From NCBI RefSeq assembly GCF_041080625.1, contig NZ_CP163518.1, positions 6,813,501 to 6,877,500 on the forward strand: 64,000 bases of DNA, in the 5' to 3' direction. The notes below the pieces were generated by a model. It saw nothing but the letters and a program-made list of their open reading frames with translations. It was not told the DNA's origin and searched no databases. The stretch comes from Streptomyces sp. CG1. GTDB lineage: Bacteria; Actinomycetota; Actinomycetes; Streptomycetales; Streptomycetaceae. This document shows positions 7,783 to 15,770 of this stretch, in pieces. A program made the position numbers and the translations under genes. Position 1 is the stretch's first letter; each line of letters begins with the position of its first letter.

Positions 7783-8679
7783 ATGAACGACGACCTGGCG
7801 GCCCTGGGCGCCCGCATCGACCGCACGAACGAGCTGCTGGAACGCATGCTCGCCGAGGTGGCGAAGACGCCCTCCACCCACGCGATCTTCGTCGACGCGG
7901 GGTATCTGTACGCGGCCGCCGGCCGGCTGGTCGCCGGGACCGAGGACCGGCGGGCCTTCGACCTCGACGCCGAGGGCCTGATCGAGGCCCTCATCGACCG
8001 CGCCCGCTCGGTCTTCGCGGACAGCCGCCTGCTGCGCGTCTACTGGTACGACGGCGCCCGCCGCCGCATCCACACCGCCGAGCAGCAGACCATTGCCGAA
8101 CTGCCCGACGTCAAGGTCCGCCTGGGCAACCTCAACGCCAACAACCAGCAGAAGGGCGTCGATTCACTGATCCGCTCCGACCTGGAGTCCCTGGCCCGCC
8201 ATCGCGCCATCAGCGACGCGGCGCTCCTCGGCGGCGACGAGGACCTGGTCTCGGCGGTCGAGGCGGCGCAGGGGTACGGCGCCCGGGTCCACCTCTGGGG
8301 CATCGAGGCCCCCGAGGGCCGCAACCAGGCCGAGCCGCTGCTCTGGGAGGTCGACAGCCAGCGCACGCTCGACCTCGACTTCTTCAAGCCGTACGTCTCC
8401 CGCCGCACGGCCGCCGCCTACGACACCACAGCCGGCACCCGCCCCACCCGCGAGGACGTCCGCTTCGTCGGCGCCCAGATCGCGGCGAAATGGCTGGCCG
8501 CCCGAGGCCGCGAGACCCTGGCCGACCTTCTGCCCGGCCACCCCTACCTCCCCGGCTCCGTCGACCAGGACCTGCTGGTCGAGGCCGAGGGCCTGCTCCA
8601 GTACTCCCTGCGCGGCCAGGCAGACCTCCGCCGAGCCCTCAGGGACGGCTTCTGGGACCACTTGCAGGGCCAGTACTAG
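7783..8679 (+). CDS. NYN/PIN-like domain protein
   Basis: 298 residues. After a short predicted coiled coil (DDLAALGARIDRTNELLERM) comes a NYN domain: THAIFVDAGYLYAAAGR supplies the first acidic metal ligand, KGVDSLIRSDLESLA the central Asp residues, and ALLGGDEDLVSAVEAAQGYG the GGDxDL motif. NYN domains are PIN-like, Mg2+-dependent ribonuclease folds, so RNA or tRNA cleavage is the family-level expectation. The C-terminal ~90 residues (DVRFVGAQIAAKWLAARG to LRDGFWDHLQGQY) look like a helical OST-HTH/winged-helix accessory domain; that is tentative. Two closely spaced starts exist (7774 and 7783). The ATG at 7783 is used because family homology begins there, though GGAGG is only 2 nt before it, so 7774 remains possible. 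Confidence 0.8.
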   Translation: MNDDLAALGARIDRTNELLERMLAEVAKTPSTHAIFVDAGYLYAAAGRLVAGTEDRRAFDLDAEGLIEALIDRARSVFADSRLLRVYWYDGARRRIHTAEQQTIAELPDVKVRLGNLNANNQQKGVDSLIRSDLESLARHRAISDAALLGGDEDLVSAVEAAQGYGARVHLWGIEAPEGRNQAEPLLWEVDSQRTLDLDFFKPYVSRRTAAAYDTTAGTRPTREDVRFVGAQIAAKWLAARGRETLADLLPGHPYLPGSVDQDLLVEAEGLLQYSLRGQADLRRALRDGFWDHLQGQY

Positions 8680-8735
8680 GGCCCGCACTGACAAACCACC
8701 GTTGCCCGGAGCCGGCCTGATCCGCCGGACAGGCC

Positions 8736-9617
8736 CTAGCCCTCTGCGGTGGCGTCGTCCCAGAAGTCGGCGATCGCGCGGGCCGTGGGCAGGGGCTGGT
8801 CGGTGTTGGGGGAGTGTTCGGCGTCCTCGATCACCGTCCGCCGCGCCTTCAGCCGTACCGTCATGTCGTCCAGCAAGGGCAACGGCCAGGTGTCGTCCCG
8901 CGCGCCCGACAGGATGTGGAACGGCAGCGGTACGGCGGCCAGTTCCGCGACGCGGTCCGGTTCCGTGCACAACTGGCGCCCGGTGGCGAGGAGCTGGGCG
9001 GGCTTGGTGCCCAGCCAGCGGCGCCGCAGGTCGTCCCGGTCGTCGAGACCGCCGTCGAGCGTCGCCGTCTCGGTCTCCTCGGGCGTCTCCATCGCCCGCA
9101 TCGCGTCCCACACCTCCGCCATGCTCATCACCGCCAGCGCGTCCTGGAGCAGCTTCACGCGCTGCTGCTGGGGCTCCGAGATCCGCCCGGGTCCGGAGGC
9201 CATGAGGGTCAGCGAGCGAAAGGGCGCGTGGTCGAGCAGTACGGCCGCGCGTGAGATCTGCCCGCCGAGGGAGTGGCCCAGTAGATGCACCGGCTGCCCG
9301 AGCGCCTCGGCCTGCGCCAGCACGTCCCGCGCCAACTCCTCGCGCGCGTAAGCGGATTCGTCGGTCTCGGGTCCGTCCGACTCGTACTGCCCGCGCCCGT
9401 CCACGGCCACGGTCCGGTACCCGCGCTGCCCGAGCGGCACATGCAGTGGATTGAAGTCCTCCTTGCTCCCGGTGAACCCCGGCAGCAACAGCGCGACGCC
9501 CCGGGCCTCGACCCCGTCGGCCACGGGAGAGTCGATGACGGCGAACTCCCCACGTGCGCTGCGCAAGGAGTACGCACGGGCACCGGGGGGCGGGACAAAG
9601 GTGGCGGGCCTGCTCAT
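8736..9617 (-). CDS. Alpha/beta hydrolase
   Basis: 293 residues with the complete alpha/beta-hydrolase pattern: the oxyanion region LLLPGFTGSKEDF, a strand-loop VAVDGRGQYESDG, nucleophile elbow GHSLGGQ (Ser in GxSxG), an acidic residue in LSGARDDTWPLP and the catalytic His in EDAEHSPN near the C-terminus. The substrate cannot be inferred. The TAG stop shares an 8-bp inverted repeat (CTAGGGCC/GGCCCTAG) with the convergent NYN gene, possibly a joint termination signal. Upstream on the minus strand is the DEAD-box helicase gene, separated by a perfect 16-bp-stem terminator, so this gene probably has its own promoter. Confidence 0.82.
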   Translation of the reverse strand: MSRPATFVPPPGARAYSLRSARGEFAVIDSPVADGVEARGVALLLPGFTGSKEDFNPLHVPLGQRGYRTVAVDGRGQYESDGPETDESAYAREELARDVLAQAEALGQPVHLLGHSLGGQISRAAVLLDHAPFRSLTLMASGPGRISEPQQQRVKLLQDALAVMSMAEVWDAMRAMETPEETETATLDGGLDDRDDLRRRWLGTKPAQLLATGRQLCTEPDRVAELAAVPLPFHILSGARDDTWPLPLLDDMTVRLKARRTVIEDAEHSPNTDQPLPTARAIADFWDDATAEG

Positions 9618-9689
9618 GGGGAGAGGCTATCGGGCGGGGGAAGAGGGCAGGGAGGCGGGCCGTGTTGGGCTCTCTGTGTGCCGGACATG

Positions 9690-9726
9690 CGACGGCCCGG
9701 CCCACAGGGAGTGGGCCGGGCCGTCG
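9690..9726. terminator. Perfect 16-bp-stem hairpin after the helicase gene
   Basis: CGACGGCCCGGCCCAC (9690-9705) pairs with GTGGGCCGGGCCGTCG (9711-9726) around AGGGA. It lies 17 bp past the helicase stop on the minus strand. There is no U-tract, which is normal for Streptomyces terminators. Confidence 0.75.
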
Positions 9727-9742
9727 GTGGCGGGGTGCCGGA

Positions 9743-12349
9743 TCAGGCTTCGGTGACCTCGGCGGCCGCCGCTGCCTTGCGGGTACGGCGCCGCGGCTTG
9801 GCCTCCGGCTCCTCGGTGGCCTGCGCCGGGATCTCCGCACCGGCCGCCTCGGCGACGGCCTTACGGGTCCGCCGCACCTTGGGCACGGCAACCTCGGCGG
9901 TACCGTCCACCTCGGCGACGGCAGCGGCCGTCTTCCGGGTACGGCGCGGCTTCGCCTCGGCTTCCGGAGTCTCGGCGGTCACCGCGGCCGCTGCGGTCTT
10001 GCGCGTGCGGCGGGGCTTGACCTCGGCTTCGGGGGCCTCGGTCGGCTCCGGCGCGGTGGCAGCCGTCTTGCGCGTGCGGCGCGGCTTGGCCTCCGCGCCT
10101 TCGGCGGTGTCGACGGCGGCGCTGGCGGCCGTTTTCCGGGTGCGGCGGGGCTTGGCCTCGGCTTCCGGGGCCTCGGCGGTCGCCGTGGTCGCTGCCGTCT
10201 TGCGGGTGCGGCGCGGCTTGGCCTCGGTGGTCTCGGCCGTGTCCACTGCCGCCTCGGCGGCTGCCGCGGTCTTGCGCGTGCGGCGGGGCTTGGCCTCGGC
10301 TTCCGGGGCCTCGGCGGTCGCCGCGGTCGCTGCGGCCTTGCGGGTGCGGCGCGGCTTGGCCTCCGTGGCCTCGGCCGTGTCCACCGCGGCCTCGGCGGCC
10401 GCTGCCGTCTTGCGCGTGCGGCGCGACTTGGGCGCGGGGGCGGCTTCGTCCGTGTTCTCGGTGGACTTGGCGTTGTCGGCCGTCGCGACGGCCGTTTCCG
10501 CAGCGGGCGCCGCCGTCTTGCGCGTGCGACGGCGCGGCTTGGCCTCCGGTGCCTCCACCGTCGCGATGTCGGGAGCCGTCACGGTCTCCGCCACCGTCAC
10601 GATCGTCTCGGCCGCAGGCTCAGCCACGGTCTCGGCGACAGGCGCCGTCACCGTCGGTTCCGCCGACTTGCGGGTGCGGCGGCGGCGCGGCTTCTCCGGG
10701 GTCTCCAGCGCGACCGGGGCCTCCACCGTGTCCACCGTCTCGACGGCAGCGTCTGCGGTCTCGGTGGTCTCGGCGGCCGGCACCTGCTGCTCCGACACTC
10801 CGCTGCGCGTACGGCGACGGCGGCGCAGGGCGCGGGGTGCCGTCGGGGACTCCTCCGCGGGGCCGGACTCGGCGGCCGGTGCCGGAGCGGTCGTAGCGGC
10901 CGGGGCGTCGGTGGTGGCGTCCAGCGGAGCGCCACCGCGCGTGCGGCGGCGTCGGCGCGGGGTACGGGACGGACGCTCGCGCTCGGCCGGGGCGGCGTTG
11001 GACTCGGCGTGGCCGCCGCGCCCATTCCGGCCACCGCGACCGCGCGCACCGCGGCCACCGGTCTCGCCGAGGTCCTCCAGCTCCTCCGCCTGCAGACCCG
11101 CACGGGTCCGCTCCGAGCGCGGCAGGGTGCCCTTGGTGCCCGCGGGGATGCCGAGGTCGGAGAACAGGTGCGGGGACGACGAGTACGTCTCCACCGGGTC
11201 GTTGAAGTCCAGCTCCAGCGCCTTGTTGATCAGCTGCCAGCGCGGGATGTCGTCCCAGTCGACGAACGTGATCGCCGTACCCTTGGCGCCCGCGCGGCCC
11301 GTACGGCCGACCCGGTGCAGATACGTCTTCTCGTCCTCCGGGGACTGGTAGTTGATGACGTGGGTCACGCCCTCGACGTCGATGCCGCGCGCGGCGACAT
11401 CGGTGCAGACCAGGACGTCGACCTTGCCGTTGCGGAAGGCGCGCAGCGCCTGCTCGCGGGCGCCCTGCCCGAGGTCGCCGTGGACCGCGCCGGAGGCGAA
11501 CCCGCGGCGCTGCAGCTGCTCGGCGATGTCGGCGGCCGTACGCTTCGTACGGCAGAAGATCATCGCCAGTCCGCGGCCCTCGGCCTGCAGGATGCGGGCG
11601 ACCATCTCCGGCTTGTCCATGTTGTGCGCGCGGTAGACGAACTGCTTGATGTTCGCGACCGTCGCGCCCTCGTCGTCCGGCGCGGTGGCGCGGATGTGGG
11701 TGGGCCGGGACATGTAGCGGCGGGCGAGGCCGATGACCGCGCCCGGCATGGTCGCCGAGAACAGCATGGTCTGGCGCTTGACCGGCAGCATGTCGATGAT
11801 CTTCTCGACGTCGGGCAGGAAGCCCAGGTCGAGCATCTCGTCGGCCTCGTCGAGGACCAGGCACTTGACATGCTTCAGGTTCAGTTTCTTCTGGCCCGCG
11901 AGGTCGAGCAGCCGGCCCGGGGTGCCGACGACCACGTCGACGCCCTTCTTCAGGGTCTCCACCTGCGGCTCGTAGGCCCGGCCGCCGTAGATCGCGGTCA
12001 CCCGCACGTTACGGACCTTGCCGGCCGTCAGCAGGTCGTTGGTGACCTGGGTGCACAGCTCGCGCGTGGGGACGACGACGAGGGCCTGCGGGGCGTCCGT
12101 GAGGGCCTCGGGGGCGGCGCGTCCGGCCTCCACGTCGGCGGGGACGGTGACGCGCTCCAGGAGCGGAAGACCGAAGCCCAGCGTCTTGCCGGTGCCGGTC
12201 TTGGCCTGGCCGATGACATCCGTGCCGGACAGGGCGACGGGGAGCGTCATCTCCTGGATGGGGAAGGGATTGATGATGCCGACGGCCTCCAGGGCCTCGG
12301 CGGTCTCGGGGAGGATTCCGAGTTCTCGAAACGTCGTAGTCAGGGTCAT
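9743..12349 (-). CDS. DEAD-box RNA helicase with long RTRK-repeat tail
   Basis: 868 residues. The N-terminal ~410 form a complete DEAD-box core: Q motif (INPFPIQEMTLP), Walker A AKTGTGKT, PTREL, DEAD in LVLDEADEML, SAT in LFSATMP, ARGIDVEGV and HRVGRTGR. The remaining ~455 residues are low-complexity Ala/Glu/Thr-rich sequence carrying about twelve RTRK blocks (mostly KPRRTRKTAA), an Arg-rich disordered tail expected to bind RNA or promote condensates. Family roles are ribosome assembly, mRNA decay and cold adaptation. ATG 12349 is chosen; an in-frame ATG at 12391 would add 14 residues and has no better ribosome site. The gene has a ~400-bp upstream region shared with the divergent ferritin-like gene, and a strong hairpin follows the stop. 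Confidence 0.93.
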   Translation of the reverse strand: MTLTTTFRELGILPETAEALEAVGIINPFPIQEMTLPVALSGTDVIGQAKTGTGKTLGFGLPLLERVTVPADVEAGRAAPEALTDAPQALVVVPTRELCTQVTNDLLTAGKVRNVRVTAIYGGRAYEPQVETLKKGVDVVVGTPGRLLDLAGQKKLNLKHVKCLVLDEADEMLDLGFLPDVEKIIDMLPVKRQTMLFSATMPGAVIGLARRYMSRPTHIRATAPDDEGATVANIKQFVYRAHNMDKPEMVARILQAEGRGLAMIFCRTKRTAADIAEQLQRRGFASGAVHGDLGQGAREQALRAFRNGKVDVLVCTDVAARGIDVEGVTHVINYQSPEDEKTYLHRVGRTGRAGAKGTAITFVDWDDIPRWQLINKALELDFNDPVETYSSSPHLFSDLGIPAGTKGTLPRSERTRAGLQAEELEDLGETGGRGARGRGGRNGRGGHAESNAAPAERERPSRTPRRRRRTRGGAPLDATTDAPAATTAPAPAAESGPAEESPTAPRALRRRRRTRSGVSEQQVPAAETTETADAAVETVDTVEAPVALETPEKPRRRRTRKSAEPTVTAPVAETVAEPAAETIVTVAETVTAPDIATVEAPEAKPRRRTRKTAAPAAETAVATADNAKSTENTDEAAPAPKSRRTRKTAAAAEAAVDTAEATEAKPRRTRKAAATAATAEAPEAEAKPRRTRKTAAAAEAAVDTAETTEAKPRRTRKTAATTATAEAPEAEAKPRRTRKTAASAAVDTAEGAEAKPRRTRKTAATAPEPTEAPEAEVKPRRTRKTAAAAVTAETPEAEAKPRRTRKTAAAVAEVDGTAEVAVPKVRRTRKAVAEAAGAEIPAQATEEPEAKPRRRTRKAAAAAEVTEA
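9760..10700 (-). repeat. Degenerate repeats encoding the RTRK-rich helicase tail
   Basis: The plus strand shows recurring TTGCGNGTGCGGCGNGGCTT blocks spaced ~55-75 bp, each encoding KPRRTRK on the minus strand, separated by GCC/GTC/GAG-rich Ala-Glu-Thr spacers. Two neighbouring ~120-bp segments (around 10130-10280 and 10255-10400) are near-duplicates, pointing to tandem expansion by slippage or unequal exchange. Confidence 0.8.
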
Positions 12350-12752
12350 GCCTCTTCTGTGAACGCGGTGCGAGGCGAGCGCGGGGGTCATGACGGACCG
12401 TGCCGGGGACGTCGGCTGCCGTACGGGCGAACCACAGGGGCAAGCCGTAAAGCACGGGACCTCTGCCGACGCTCTAGCGCTCGTACCGCTGAGGGTCCCT
12501 CCGGTCGGCGTACGTACTGTGTCGTACGGCCAGGGAGGGCTGTCGGGTCGGAGCCGATCGGGCCACCGACCGGGCATCCTCATGCGTGCGCCCTGTCGGG
12601 AGACGTCGAATACCGTCGACGCACTCTGGCAGGCGCATTACCACCATACCCCGGATTCACGCACATGCGATGGCCGATTTGGTCACGTCATGGTGGTCAC
12701 ACTGATCCACCAGGGCCTTCCGGGGCCGCGCGAGCGGACTATTGTGCGGCTC
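12350..12752. other. Divergent control region between the helicase and ferritin-like genes
   Basis: About 400 bp with no assured gene. On the plus strand a TATTGT -10-like box ends 7 nt before ATG 12753, suggesting a leaderless transcript. On the minus strand the helicase has a potentially long 5' leader with an upstream GTG-initiated frame at 12455 (preceded by AGAGG) that overlaps the helicase start. Whether it is translated is unknown. Two TGGTCAC motifs occur at about 12678-12700. Confidence 0.5.
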
Positions 12753-13490
12753 ATGACTAGCTCTGACAAGCCTGAGAACGACTCCGCAGCGCCCACCGGC
12801 GTCGCCGCCCAGGACTGGGCGCAGGCCGCCGCCGACCCGCACTACCGTGCCGCCGTCGTGGACCTGCTCGGCGCGCTCGCGTACGGGGAGTTGGCGGCGT
12901 TCGAGCGGCTCGCGGAGGACGCGAAGCTCGCGCCGACCCTCGCGGACAAGGCGGAGCTGGCGAAGATGGCCTCGGCCGAGTTCCACCACTTCGAGCGGCT
13001 GCGGGACCGGCTGACGGAGATCGGCGAGGAGCCGACGGCCGCGATGGACCCGTTCGTCGCCGCGCTCGACGGCTTCCACAAGCAGACCGCGCCCTCGGAC
13101 TGGCTGGAGGGCCTGGTCAAGGCGTACGTCGGCGACTCGATCGCGAGCGACTTCTACCGGGAGGTCGCGGCCCGGCTCGACTCCGACACCCGGGAACTGG
13201 TTCTCGCCGTTCTCGACGACACCGGGCACGCCGAGTTCGCTGTGGAGAAGGTACGGGCCGCCATCGACGCCGACCCGCGCGTGGGCGGCCGGCTGGCGCT
13301 GTGGGCGCGGCGGCTGATGGGGGAAGCGCTGTCGCAGTCCCAGCGGGTGGTCGCCGACCGGGATGCGCTGTCGACGATGCTCGTGGGCGGGGTGGCCGAC
13401 GGGTTCGATCTCGCGGAGGTCGGGAGGATGTTCTCGCGGATCACTGAGGCGCACACCAAGCGGATGGCTGCGCTGGGCCTCGCGGCCTGA
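12753..13490 (+). CDS. Ferritin-like fold (MiaE-like) di-iron protein
   Basis: 245 residues, all-helical. The first half contains LAYGELAAFERLAEDAK and MASAEFHHFERLRDRL, giving the E, ExxH pattern of a di-iron four-helix bundle. A second pair is suggested by YREVAARLDSDTRELVLAVL and DDTGHAEFAVEKV. This resembles the ferritin-like family related to tRNA 2-methylthio-N6-isopentenyladenosine hydroxylase (MiaE), but substrate and redox activity are not proven by sequence. Actinobacteria usually annotate it only as a ferritin-like fold protein. The start ATG 12753 follows a -10-like TATTGT at leaderless spacing. It is divergent from the DEAD-box helicase, an arrangement I recall as conserved in Streptomyces. 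Confidence 0.8.
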   Translation: MTSSDKPENDSAAPTGVAAQDWAQAAADPHYRAAVVDLLGALAYGELAAFERLAEDAKLAPTLADKAELAKMASAEFHHFERLRDRLTEIGEEPTAAMDPFVAALDGFHKQTAPSDWLEGLVKAYVGDSIASDFYREVAARLDSDTRELVLAVLDDTGHAEFAVEKVRAAIDADPRVGGRLALWARRLMGEALSQSQRVVADRDALSTMLVGGVADGFDLAEVGRMFSRITEAHTKRMAALGLAA

Positions 13491-13532
13491 GAGCGGGTGC
13501 GCTCTGTGGGGGGTGGTTGCGGGGCGTTGCGC

Positions 13533-13609
13533 GGCTGCGGGAGCGTTGTGGCTGCTCGCGCCCACGCGGCGGAGCCGCATATCGAGCACAGCCCCGCGCC
13601 CCTTGGGGG
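13533..13609 (+). repeat. Intergenic repeat family, copy B
   Basis: GCTGCGGGAGCGTTGTGGCT, then CTCGCGCCCACGCGGCGGAG with a GCGGCGGAGCCGC hairpin, then AGCCCCGCGCCCCTTGGGGG. It aligns with copies A and C except for an inserted GCGGCGGAGCCGC arm, a variant I recall as common in Streptomyces spacers. It lies between convergent genes ending at 13490 and 13643. Confidence 0.55.
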
Positions 13610-13642
13610 TTGCTCCTCACGCCTCCTGCGAAGGCAGCCTTT

Positions 13643-13912
13643 CTACGCCGTCGCTGATCGTCGGCGCAGGCCCGCTGACGGGCGCAGGAGGAGGGACAGG
13701 GACGCTGCCGAGATCACCGCGGCGCCCAGGAGGCTCAGCCAGGCGGCGCCGGGGCCGAGGGCGGTGTGGGTGACGAAGTCGCCGAAGAGGGCGCCGGCCA
13801 CGCCTGTCGAGAGGACCAGCGGGCGTGCCGGAAGCCGGTGCGACAGGCGGTACACCGCCGCCCCGGCGAGGATCAGACCGAGCACTGCGGATCCGAGTGC
13901 TTCCAGGATCAT
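13643..13912 (-). CDS. Small two- or three-TM membrane protein
   Basis: 89 residues with hydrophobic segments MILEALGSAVLGLILAGAAV, ARPLVLSTGVAGALFGDFV and PGAAWLSLLGAAVISAASLSLL, followed by a basic tail LRPSAGLRRR. It looks like a three-segment membrane protein resembling small transglycosylase-associated or DUF-type membrane proteins, but no family motif is decisive. ATG 13912 has GGGAGGG upstream at usable spacing and starts directly at the first membrane segment. It is the last gene of a minus-strand series below the DUF3107 gene, but a terminator-like hairpin (14072-14106) lies between them. Confidence 0.65.
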   Translation of the reverse strand: MILEALGSAVLGLILAGAAVYRLSHRLPARPLVLSTGVAGALFGDFVTHTALGPGAAWLSLLGAAVISAASLSLLLRPSAGLRRRSATA

Positions 13913-14071
13913 GTCGGGGGTCCCTCCCACGGCCGGTCTGCCCAGATACGGTCGTAGCCCGTCATACCCGTGACCTGCGGAGCGCAACCCTCCAGTGTGG
14001 AGAAGTTGTGCGCCAGCTGTGTGCACAGCTCAGGCAGAAGCCTACGGAAGACTGGGCACCCGCCCCATGCG

Positions 14072-14106
14072 AAAGGGCCCGGCGGCACACAGCCACCGGG
14101 CCCTTT
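14072..14106. terminator. Hairpin downstream of the DUF3107 gene
   Basis: AAAGGGCCCGG (14072-14082) pairs with CCGGGCCCTTT (14096-14106), loop 13 nt with an inner GGC/GCC. T-rich flanks on both sides make it a possible bidirectional terminator; it follows the minus-strand stop at 14120 by 14 bp. Confidence 0.75.
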
Positions 14107-14119
14107 TCACTCCGTCGGC

Positions 14120-14347
14120 CTACAGCGCGCCGAACCCCACCTTGCGCACGGTCGGCTCGCCGATCTCCACGTACGCCAGGCGGTCGGTCGGCACCAGGAC
14201 CTTGCGGCCCTTCTCGTCCTCGAGGCTCAGCAGCTGCGTCTTGCCGGACAGGGCGTCGGACACCAGACGCTCGACCTCCTCGACGCTCTGACCGCTCTCC
14301 AGAACGATCTCGCGGGGCGCGTACTGCACGCCGATCTTGACCTCCAC
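14120..14347 (-). CDS. DUF3107 family protein
   Basis: 75 residues, the normal length for DUF3107, starting VEVKIGVQYAPREIVLES. It is a small alpha/beta protein with an acidic helix SVEEVERLVSDALSG and a conserved end VPTDRLAYVEIGEPTVRKVG. The family is restricted to actinobacteria and has no established function. GTG 14347 is chosen because a GGAGGG site lies 8 nt upstream; the longer frame to 14404 lacks one. It is followed by a strong hairpin and faces the TetR gene upstream on the same strand with about 145 bp between. Confidence 0.82.
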   Translation of the reverse strand: MEVKIGVQYAPREIVLESGQSVEEVERLVSDALSGKTQLLSLEDEKGRKVLVPTDRLAYVEIGEPTVRKVGFGAL

Positions 14348-14491
14348 GGCTTTGTCCCTCCGACGGTCACTGATGTGCGCGATCTTCCGCGCCGTACCCA
14401 GCACACATTAGTCCGGTGAGGGGACGTACACGCTCCGGGCCCGAACGCCGTCAGCGAACAGCGTGCGGGAACAAGCGGCCGGCCGTGGTGC

Positions 14492-15133
14492 TCAGTGGTG
14501 TTCGGTGCCGTGCAGCGGGAAGCCGGCGATGCCCCGCCAGGCCAGCGAGGCCAGCAGCTGCACCGCCTGGTCGCGCGGCACGCTGCGGTCGCTGTGCAGC
14601 CAGGAGCGGGCCACCACCTGGGCGAGACCGCCGAGGCCGGAGGCGAGCAGCATCGACTCCGCGCGTGACAGGCCGGTGTCCTCGGCGATGACCTCGCAGA
14701 TCGCCTCGGCGCAGTCGTTCGTGACCTTGTCGACGCGCTCGCGGACCGCGGGCTCGTTCGTCAGGTCCGACTCGAAGACCAGCCGGAAGGCGCCGCCGTC
14801 GTCCTCGACGTATGCGAAATAGGCGTCCATCGTGGCCCGGACGCGCTGCTTGTTGTCGGTCGTCGAGGCCAGCGCGCCCCGCACGGACTGGATCAGCGAC
14901 TCGCAGTGCTGGTCCAGCAGGGCCAGATACAGGTCGAGCTTGCCGGGGAAGTGCTGGTAGAGCACCGGCTTGCTCACGCCGGCCCGCTCGGCGATGTCGT
15001 CCATCGCCGCGGCGTGATAGCCCTGCGCGACGAAAACCTCCTGGGCCGCGCCCAGCAGCTGGTTCCGTCGGGCTCGGCGCGGCAGACGGGTGCCACGTGG
15101 GCGCGCCGCCTCAGTTTGCTCGATGGCTGTCAC
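14492..15133 (-). CDS. TetR-family transcriptional regulator
   Basis: 213 residues. The N-terminal DNA-binding domain is typical (AQEVFVAQGYHAAAMDDIAE, then RAGVSKPVLYQHFPGKLDLY, residues ~30-75), preceded by a basic arm RLPRRARRNQLL. The C-terminal ~135 residues form the helical ligand-binding and dimerisation domain and resemble the TetR_C group found in mycobacterial and streptomycete lipid-stress regulators. The ligand is unknown. GTG 15133 has GGGAGG 4-5 nt upstream; the frame stays open further upstream but codes for unlikely sequence. Target genes are not evident: neighbours are DUF3107 and a small acidic protein. The palindromes at 7706 and 15646 are possible but untested TetR-type sites. 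Confidence 0.88.
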   Translation of the reverse strand: MTAIEQTEAARPRGTRLPRRARRNQLLGAAQEVFVAQGYHAAAMDDIAERAGVSKPVLYQHFPGKLDLYLALLDQHCESLIQSVRGALASTTDNKQRVRATMDAYFAYVEDDGGAFRLVFESDLTNEPAVRERVDKVTNDCAEAICEVIAEDTGLSRAESMLLASGLGGLAQVVARSWLHSDRSVPRDQAVQLLASLAWRGIAGFPLHGTEHH

Positions 15134-15290
15134 GCCGCCTCCCAAAGTCGTCCATTTCGCGGTATCGGCCGCGCGGCCATCGTACTTTTCGGTAACCGTG
15201 GTGTGCGCGGTGCGAGCGCAGAATTTCACGTACCGGACGGTGGCGAAAGCGGCACCGGGCTCCGGGTACGGCCGCGGGACCGTGCCGGCG

Positions 15291-15515
15291 TCAGCGGTAG
15301 TCGTCCTCGTCGATGGAGACGACACGCGCCTGTTCGACCAGATCGGCCACGTTCGCGCGGTCCGGGTCCACGTCCGTCAGCGGGTCGTCGCGCTCCGGCG
15401 TGAGGTCGGCGTGCTGCTCGGCGGCGTCCACCTCGGGTGCCTCGACGTCGATGTCGGCCGGGTCGGTCTCCAGGTCGTCCTCGGCCGCGTCGGGCTCTGT
15501 GGGGTCATAGGCCAT
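15291..15515 (-). CDS. Small acidic conserved hypothetical protein
   Basis: 74 residues with about one third Asp/Glu (DAAEDDLETDPADIDVEAPE) and almost no hydrophobic core except a C-terminal NVADLVEQARVVSIDEDDYR. It is probably intrinsically disordered; the C-terminal segment may be a binding motif. The start ATG 15515 has an AAGGGAG site 7 nt upstream and typical codon use, so it is likely real. I recognise it only as a streptomycete conserved hypothetical. It diverges from the hydrolase at 15771; a perfect 16-bp palindrome lies in between. The TetR gene is downstream on the same strand, 157 bp away. Confidence 0.7.
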   Translation of the reverse strand: MAYDPTEPDAAEDDLETDPADIDVEAPEVDAAEQHADLTPERDDPLTDVDPDRANVADLVEQARVVSIDEDDYR

Positions 15516-15636
15516 GGTGGGCTCCCTTCCTACGAATGTCCCTGGAAGCAGCAGGGGTCACATACGGGTGCCCTCGGTACGAGCCTAGGAGACACCCCTC
15601 CCCTACGCCATGCCGTCTCGTCCGTTCGCTGCCCTT

Positions 15637-15666
15637 GTTCACCGATGAACACCGGTGTTCACCGAT
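15637..15666. promoter_or_regulatory. Phased operator-like repeats around a 16-bp palindrome
   Basis: GTTCACCGAT occurs at 15637-15646 and again at 15657-15666, exactly 20 bp apart. Between and overlapping them is TGAACACCGGTGTTCA (15646-15661), a perfect palindrome. More GTTCA-like half-sites follow (about 15690-15718). This is in the divergent spacer between the acidic protein and the hydrolase, a natural place for a dimeric repressor or activator. Confidence 0.55.
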
Positions 15667-15770
15667 CGCGTACGTTCCGCTCACAGTCGTCCGGTTCATC
15701 TGTCACTCTCGGTTCACTCTGTGACCGCGAACACACGAACCCCGGCGTGATCACCTCGTAACATTGCCGC

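Noticed and set aside
8676..8739. CTAGGGCC/GGCCCTAG arms at the NYN and hydrolase stops as a terminator
   Set aside because: Only an 8-bp stem with a ~48-nt loop; possible but weaker than the hairpins listed, so not annotated as a terminator.
9760..10700. CRISPR-like spaced repeats
   Set aside because: The repeats are degenerate, of variable spacing and in frame as KPRRTRK codons in a helicase gene; no cas genes are present.
12009..12455. Minus-strand frame starting at GTG 12455 as a separate gene
   Set aside because: It overlaps the helicase core for most of its length with Arg/Pro-rich sequence; only its first part could be a leader frame.
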